From Dysidea avara (lineage: Eukaryota; Porifera; Demospongiae; Dictyoceratida; Dysideidae): a stretch of 64,000 nt of DNA. Made by a program: the position numbers and the translations under genes. The stretch is from assembly GCF_963678975.1 (NCBI RefSeq), contig NC_089276.1:6225098-6289097 (forward strand). Reading direction: 5' to 3'. This document shows, piece by piece, positions 47,201-56,200 of the stretch; within the stretch, counting starts at the first letter, position 1, and each line of letters starts with the position of its first letter. Below the pieces are notes generated by a model. That model was not told the origin of the DNA. It did no database searches and was given only the letters and a program-made list of their open reading frames with translations.

Positions 47201-50200
47201 TACAGTTGTGTTTACCATACATTTGAAATTTCATTAGAACAATATTAAAACAGAGGTGTGTACTATTGGGTGGTTGTGTAACGTATAGTTAAGATCAAAG
47301 GATCAAAGTACAGAAGTATATTAAAAGTATACAAGTGCTGAAACAATTATTTGGTTATTTGGCTATTCAGTCGGTATGAAACTCAATAACACATACACTA
47401 TTCGAATAATCGTTGTTGTATTTACATGGAAAAGCCAGCCTTGAAACTTAAGATTGTGAATGAAGTGATGTAGCTATGCTATAAAAATTCTATTTACAAA
47501 AGATAGAAATAGCTCTTAGGCTTCACCTTGCTCCCTAACAAAAGGGTTCAGTACTTATTGAATAGAAGCATAAGCTTAAAAGATATTCGGTCGTTTTGTT
47601 CAATAGTAAAAATCGCTATTCGATTTAGCACTACTGTACTTGGAACAGGACCATACAAATTTGCTAAGTTAATATAATCCACACAAAAACAGCTAAGCTG
47701 TGAAAAAAAAAACAAAAAAAACAGTGCGGCTTTAAAAATCCTGGGTGAAAAATGTTGTGAAATCAAAGGTGGTGGCCAAGAAATGGCTGCAATGATGTTA
47801 ATGCTAATAAATTTTAACAATGCACACAGCCATTATTAAAACTTTTTCATTAACATCATTGCAGCCATTTCTTGGCCACCACCTTTGATTTCACAACTTT
47901 TTTCGCCCAGGATTTTTAAGGCTGCACCGTTTTTTCACAGCTTAGCTGTTTTTGTGTGGATTTCACCTCTTTTTGTACATTATAAGGCCCCAAAACCAGT
48001 CTATGGCTGACTTTGAGGTTTACAATGATGATTATTGAAGACAGACTTATATATGTATTGCATTGCAAGATTTAATTTAATATTTGATAATATTATTTTG
48101 AGCATGCAAGTACTCCAGCAGAACTGCAGTAGCCAAGCAAAGCCAATACATCTGTAGTAACGTGCATCCCTACATAAGTACGTCTACCACACAAGTGCAA
48201 ACTATAATTTATGTAGTACCTGTCCTACCATGCAGGCCATACATGTAACATTTGATGACTTTTAACTTGCTGACACCAAAAGAATTTGTACATACCAAAG
48301 CATTGGTACCTGTCCTATGGTGTAGGGCTTTTCACACTGTGTGCTATATTTAAAACTGAAGTGATAAAACTCTTGCATGCTAGTCAACACTCTACCAGGT
48401 GAACACTGCGCTGTGGTAATGCAGCTCAAGTTTTCCTAGACAAACAAAAGCATGTAAAACAGCTTGTGGTGAGAATCCCAGAGTAGTCAGATGATAAGCG
48501 CTTCATTTCGAGTAAATTCAGATTCTGGTGAGTAAGCAGCATGACAACAGATGGATGGTCAGGCAGATAGCATTTCAGCTTTATAGACATATAGATGTGA
48601 GAGGGCAACAGTTGCCTGTTCTAGGCAATAATATATGGGAAACTGCAAATTCAAAAAGGTCATATTATTTCATGACCTATACATGCTATACCGTATGGAG
48701 GGAAACTTTGGTGCCGTTAAAATTTGGCGAATTTGGCGATTCACCATGAATTTGCCAAGTTTTCCCCATCCAAATATTTTGGTGGCGAAGAAAATAGCAA
48801 ACCAAGCCTCGAACTAATCAATTTTCTACTCGACCAAGGGATGGTGGGCCAGGCATTACGCTAGAGCCAAGCCTGCCTCGACTACCTCACTAGGTAGCTA
48901 GTTACTGTACATGTGGTATCCTCAAACTTCACCTCGAAACGTCAATGACAAGTATAGCGAGTCCTACCAGGTTAAGTACGATATTCGCTATTCCAGATGG
49001 TGTAGATCTACTGTCTATATAGTATTACCTTTTAGTTGGTAGCTGACTCCAGGCAGCGAACGGCGAATCGCTGAGAGGCGTGACACTCTAGTTCTCATTT
49101 CAGGCACAGCGATTAGTGATCTAATTGATTCAATACGGCGTGCGCTTTGCTAACAATTCGCCAAATTTTATTTCGCCAACAGTGATATTTTGCTTGGTTC
49201 GCCAAATTTTCCCCCCTCCAAAGTTTCCCTCCGTACGGTACATTTAAAACTTGGATAGGTTGCTTTACCTACAAACAATGTAAAATTCAGGTTGTTAGGG
49301 GCAACAGTCATTATGAAATTTGTTTCTTAGCAATAGGATTGACAGATCACCTTCAAAGTAATAGCTTGGGCATTATACTAGGAAAGAGTGTACAAGTATG
49401 CCATCTGTGTATGAAGCATTTACTGAATTGCATAGATCAGGCTGCGTGCACATAGGACACTAAAATGATAAACAATACAATACAATGACCAAGTACCTGT
49501 GAAGGTCTGGGCCACCCAAAAGGCAATCTGGTGACCAACAGTTGTCTCTAGTTCATGTGATTGTTGTGTTAAGAAGACTTGAAACTGTCCACAAAAGATA
49601 GTATATTGTTAATGTATACATGTTTATTCCAACTTTCTAGAGCACATTGTATGTGAGTCACAAATTTGTGACACACATATGTTAATAGTGATGCATCAAT
49701 AAGAGATTTTGTCGAATATCCAATTTGAGAAATTCATATAATAGTCAATAATAATAATAACCAATCCAGTATTTTTATGCTAACCAAAATTTTACAAGTA
49801 TTTTGTAAAATTGCCATTTTAAACTTTATTTTTGTATTATCATTATGAAAACAATAACATCAGGGTCACTAAAATTAATTGGCAAAATAATCTCTGTTAA
49901 TGATTACCAATACTGATATTGCTGATATCTGGCCGATAAACCAATTTCTGATTAATCGGTGCATCACTATACTATACACAACATTACAGTAAACCTGTTG
50001 ATTCTGGGACAAAATTAATGCCCTTATTTTAAGTAGGCAATTGTGTATTAGGCAGGTCACATTTGGGGAAAATTAGAATGGTTAGTTGAAACAGGTGACC
50101 TAATTACACAGTGGCCTAGCTAGATAGGCTTCACTGTACTAAGAACAAAGGCTATCAGTCTTTAAACTGAAGTGATCTTAAGGTAATGTGACTGATGTCA

Positions 50201-53200
50201 TATATACACCTAAGCTACACGACACATTTGGGCAATTTACTGTCTAACAATTTGAAGAAGTTTCTTCTACACAATTTAACCCTAAACTTTAGAGACCCTA
50301 ATTTGATCCTGTAATCTGAAGAAGCTTCTCAAATGAATAAAACCATAACAATTTAACCCTAAACTTTAGAGACCCTAATTTGATCCTGTAATCTGAAGAA
50401 GCTTCTCAAATGAATAAAACCATAATAAGGTATCTATGCAGATACCACGACAAGATGGCTAGGCTAGTACACGTATCAAGCAAGCATTAAAAGTTTAAAC
50501 CTCAACATAATAAAGGCTATCCGACAATTTCACAACTAACAAATATACACAAATACCATACTTGTTCTTGTGCCAGTTTGCCAGCAGTTTTCTTAGAGTT
50601 CATAGACTGGAGTAGAGTGATGCACCAGTCAAGGTTCTCCTCTATCTCAACTGCTAGAGCTTCCACCCTCGCCTTTGTGCCTGAACTGAGGCTACTTGCT
50701 ACAGTGGAGCAAATAACTGTGACAGATGTACCGCACACACAAGTATCCTGATTAGGAGTCTAAATACATTGATACAGATGGGGTCATGTGATGATTAGTG
50801 TCCACATATTGAGGAGCTTCACTGGTAGGATATCTTTATAAAAATCCAGTGGACACTATTTTATTATAGCACACTTACACAGACAAGTACTCTCTCTTTC
50901 GGAGCTAACAATTTCTGGGGATACCGGTTGTACAGTTTACATCAAGATGGACCAATCATATGTAACACAATGGTTGCTGAAAAAGGTGCAGATCACTGGA
51001 GCCTAGAGGCTATTGTTGGTGATATCAGACAGCAATACACTCCAAAAACACTGTTTCATCGCCCATAACACTTGATAAGTGTTTATTATACAACATAAAG
51101 TTGTATACACACAGAAGCCTTAAATAGGGGAGACAGCAAGGAAGTAGTACTCCAGTGTGATCATTTCTGACTTAATACTTCTCTCTTGGAATGAGGCATG
51201 GCACAAATTGTTAAGGAAATGAGCTAACTTCCACATGTCTTACCAAGATTTAGGTAGGGGATTATTTACACATAACCAAGCTCTTCAAAGAATTTTATAG
51301 CCAAAATTGGACGATAGCACATAGTAGATAAAATGCTTAGTAACTTTAAAATAAACACCACAAACAACTATTGAAAACATGTAGCTTCAGCAATCCCCAT
51401 AAAATATCAAAGGGATATTTGCTTCGGTAATTAGCCTACATGGTATGTTCACAGCAGACATAGTTATTGTAGTGACTACAGAATGTTCAGTTTGAGGGAA
51501 TGTCCATGAATATATTGACTCCCATCAATAAAGACCCCCCAAAAAATTTTTATTTATTCAGCAAATATCAAGTTGTAGTTATAATGCACCTATCAATGTT
51601 AAGCCCCCCCCCCAGTACGGGGAGGGTGGGGATATAGTAGGGATTTGATCAAGTGGAAAGTCAAATTCCCCTACCTGGGGGTGAATTATCAGGTCAAATC
51701 CCCCCATAGTCCCACCCTATGAGGTGGGGATAGGAAGGGGATTTGACAACCAACATGTTGTAAAAACAGAAGCCACAGTGGCAAAGGTACACGAGGTGCT
51801 GCGGTTTTATCACGTGTGCTCTCGCGCTTCACGTATAAAACTACTGTAAAGGATCTATGCTACTATAGAGCGCTTGTTCAAATTCCCCACCCCTGGGGGC
51901 AAAATTTAAGTTCAAATCCCCTCCTAACACCCCACATAGCCCATACTGGGTGGGGTGGGGCTTGACATTGATAGGTGCATAAGTACCAATCATATACAGA
52001 ACTGATTCATATAAGCACATGTGACTTACATTCTGTACAACACTCCTCCAGATGGGTACACATTTCTTTGGACTCCCGTAAACATGACAACATCTGTCAA
52101 AAGCGTATCACAATTATTATATAGTTTGCAGATACACAAACAATTACCACAGAAAATTTCTTCTTTAAAAAGCCAAGTTATTTAAATGTTGTGGGGGGTT
52201 AGTACTGTCCTACAATACAGTTTAAATTTTACAAAGATGTCCACATTTCAGAATCCTGGGACTCTTTCACTGAGACTTACATACATAGGCATACACACTA
52301 CATACAAACTGAGAAGAGTTTGTAATTATAAACCATTGATATGCCATATAAGTACTGAGTGTGTTTAATAACAATTTGTAGTTCAAGATCACTTATAGTA
52401 ATTCAGGGATTCCAAACTTCCTTCTAAGAGGGATAATATGTTAAGCAATACTTGTAGATTTTCTTATGAAACCACCATGGCTCCCTACATTACACCAATG
52501 ACAATGTGACAAGAATTTTCCTGCACAAACGCAAACTCAACTAGAAGGCACTTTGTAGCACTCTGACCCAAAACTGCGTCAATTAATTTTAAAGCAATTC
52601 TGAACTTAGCCACTATTTATCTGTTATTGCAAACATCAAATACTCATTGAATCAGTCCAGCCAGCTAAACGATCAAACACCTAATAGATCAAAAGAGAAC
52701 AGAAAGGCAAAATTTCAACTGAAACATACAGCTCAATGAATGCTGTGAACTGACAAATTTCAATTGATCATATTTCAGTATAGAAGCCAGACAAACAACA
52801 CAAAGACATCTCAAAAATTAAATACAAAGTGATATGAATCCTTAAATAACACTGGACACCTCGTTGAATTGATCAGCTTTCTGAAAATACCGTTTAGTTT
52901 CAGCAAAGATCACAATCCTTAAAATTAAATTCTACCAGCCATCGGCAAAGTTCAAAATGGTGCCAATTGTGCAACCATGTTAGCATAATATCCAACAGTC
53001 TTACATGAACACTCCCACATACATATTGTAAGGACACTTGTGTTGTAATAAAGACATGGTCTGCATGGGTACTAGGAATGTAAATAGCTCTATAAATACC
53101 TCTTCTCCTAATAGCTAAGGTTATCATCACCATGGCAACAGTACATGATAATTCAAAACTGGTTAATTCACTGGAACTGGTACATAAGAGTTTTGAGGAA

Positions 53201-56200
53201 ATGAAAATTAGTCCCAAATTGTTTTGTAATCTTTCAAAAGATAGACAATCAACTTCTCTATAATGTTCACTATACTGTATATTGGATTCTAACGTAGGGT
53301 TAAACACTTATAATGAATCCTCGGGGCCAATATATCACCCAAAAAACAGCCTCACTTTTCCTTCATAACAGCTTGACGGTATTGGTTAGGCATAAGCCAA
53401 GACAAAAAATGCTTTTCAGATGACACGATGACACAATTCAATGATTCAGTTATTGACTGCCAAAATTGAGTTTAAAAAAAATTACACCTAAAAAATCAAC
53501 ATCTCAAAGTAATGTACATGTGTGGCTTCATGGCAAACACACACCAGTTGTGTTTACAGGATGTCTTGTACCTCCTGAACGAAATAAGCTTCACATCAGA
53601 GTAAAGTCAACTGTTTCCCCATAAAAAGAAGCATTGCTAGACAGACAGTACATCCTTAGCAAAACAAGGATATCCTGGACTCAAAAAGTAAATAATTCAG
53701 AAAAAGGACATTGATACTCAATTGCAATGGTTTGTTCAAATACATTGTATACCATACACACAATGCTATAGCATGCACAGTACTACAATTTAAGGAAGTT
53801 CTAACATACACAATAACAATGGTATGTCATATAACTTACCTGAACAAATGGGCTGATATACATCTTATCAGTACGACTATAAAGAAAACATGAAAATGTG
53901 ACATCATTAACCAAAATATTTGGGTACCCCACATAATTAGAAAATTAAGGAAGATGTTTTTAATTGTTGACCAGTGTTTGTATTACAACTTCCTCTGACC
54001 ATTGACCTCAAGAGTGTATGTGTGCACGTACATGCATGTGGCATGTGTGGACGTACGTGCATGTGGTATGTGTGTATGGGGTGTGTATGTGCATACGCGT
54101 GTATGTGCATGTGTGTGTGTATGTGCACATAGCACGTGTCTTACAGCATTATAGAATATTGTACTACTTGTTACCTTGTTTGTGGAGACAGTGACTGGCG
54201 TCGGAGAGAAGCTACTTGTTGTTCTACACTATGAAAGAAAGAACCTCTCCGTTCTCCTTTTGATTGGGAGTCAACATGTAGTACACCCTCATTATCTTTA
54301 GCTTCTTCATCATCTTTCGCATCATCATCTCCAGAATCTTTCTTTTGAGCAAATGCCTTCCGTTTTTTACTTATCTCAGAACTAAACACATGCACAGCAT
54401 AATGTAAAAACTTGTCATACATTAATTGTATACATCACATACACGCACGCACGCAACGAACACACATGCACATGAATAAATGTACTATACAATTGCACCC
54501 TCATATCCTCAAGCACATACATACATGTACACAAACACACACTACGTACATGTGTATGCATAAATAAGGAAAGCATAATTACTACTGCACAAAATACCAT
54601 ACACTTGCCTCTTAGTTATTCTTTCCATTTGGAGGCTTTTGTCCCCTTGGAAGAAACAACTACTGTTCTCGTTCTGAATCAATTTGTGCTTTTCACCATA
54701 GATTACAACTCAGTTGCGTGTGAAAGCTTGCACAGTGGGAGGCAACAGCTAACCAACTAGTACATGCTACCCATGGGTTTGTGACAACCATTCAGTAGCC
54801 AAAAATAAGCAAGCGCAACACATTTAATTGAGTACTTATTCAAATAATAGAGTGTGTATCATACAGTATGGTAGTAACTGTATATTAAGGTTCACAAAAA
54901 TATTGGCCAGAATCCAGCCCCACAATACACTTGTAGCGCCTTGGCAGTATTGGTTAGGTATATATAACCAAGCCCGAAAGTGCCAACACGAAATGCTTCC
55001 AATAGGTTGCTACGAAATTTTAATATTTAATTTAGTGGAATTTTCTACTGCCTGACTGACCTACTTGATTACTAATTCAGACAAGCGTATCTCAAGGCTA
55101 CAAGCTTGATTTCTTTACTGTGTGATGTCGCTTCAGCCAACAGGTGGCTTTTGGCATATAGCAGTACATACAATGCACGTATCATGGATTTACTTGTGTC
55201 CTCCATTATCTTTGCTGACAGTGCAACCTGATAGTCAGCGCAACAGGCTGAACATAGCTGAAAACAAAGCATAACGTCCACTTCACTTTTCAATAATTCA
55301 TAGTTGAGGCACGCGTTCACATGAAAACCTCATGTAGTCTTTCTTTTGATCAGTAAGCATGGATGCACCAGTCATAATTATGTTTACAAAAAAGTAAACA
55401 AACAACTACAAGAAATTTCAAGTTTGAATAGGGATCACGATAAAACGAAACATGGAAGCTACAGATATACTAGTGGACAATCACTCCTAGTTTGTCTATA
55501 CCATGACTGAATTAGGGATTGAATGTCCACTAGCATATCTGTAGGTGCAGGCGACCTTCTATGTTTCACTTTTTTTTGCTTTCAAACTTAAAATTTTGCC
55601 TTGCACTTGTATGATCTGCTACAAAATAAGGAAATAGCAGATTTTACCCTCTATATCACATACTAATAAATACTAATACATAACATTCCACAAATATTAT
55701 GCTTAATCAAATTAGACTTTTATTACCATATACAGGAAACTAATTTGCCAAATTTTTCATGTCATCATTATTTTTGAATTGCAAAGAAAAATTTTTAGTA
55801 GGAATGGTTTGTATATGGAGTATTTGCCTGCAATCACTTCAATGGTGCCTTTCTTACAGTACTAAAAATACACACACACACTACACACACAGGTGCTACC
55901 AACTTTTCTATCCCTTGAAAGTAATATGACGGCGTTTGTTTAATCCTAATCACAGATTTTGATCGTCTCCGTAGTTGCTTCTTCTTTAGTGAAGGTGATG
56001 ACGAAGGAGTATCTGCACTTGACGACCGAAGAATACTGCCATGTCTATTGTCTATCTCTCTACTTTTCCTCTGTACAAAAATTTTGAAGCACATAATGAC
56101 AATTGATGGGGAAATATGCCAATAAACAATTTAAGACAAGCTTTGCATACTTTACAAATTGCTGGGCAGGCTATAGCACTAACAATTCCTTGCCTACACG

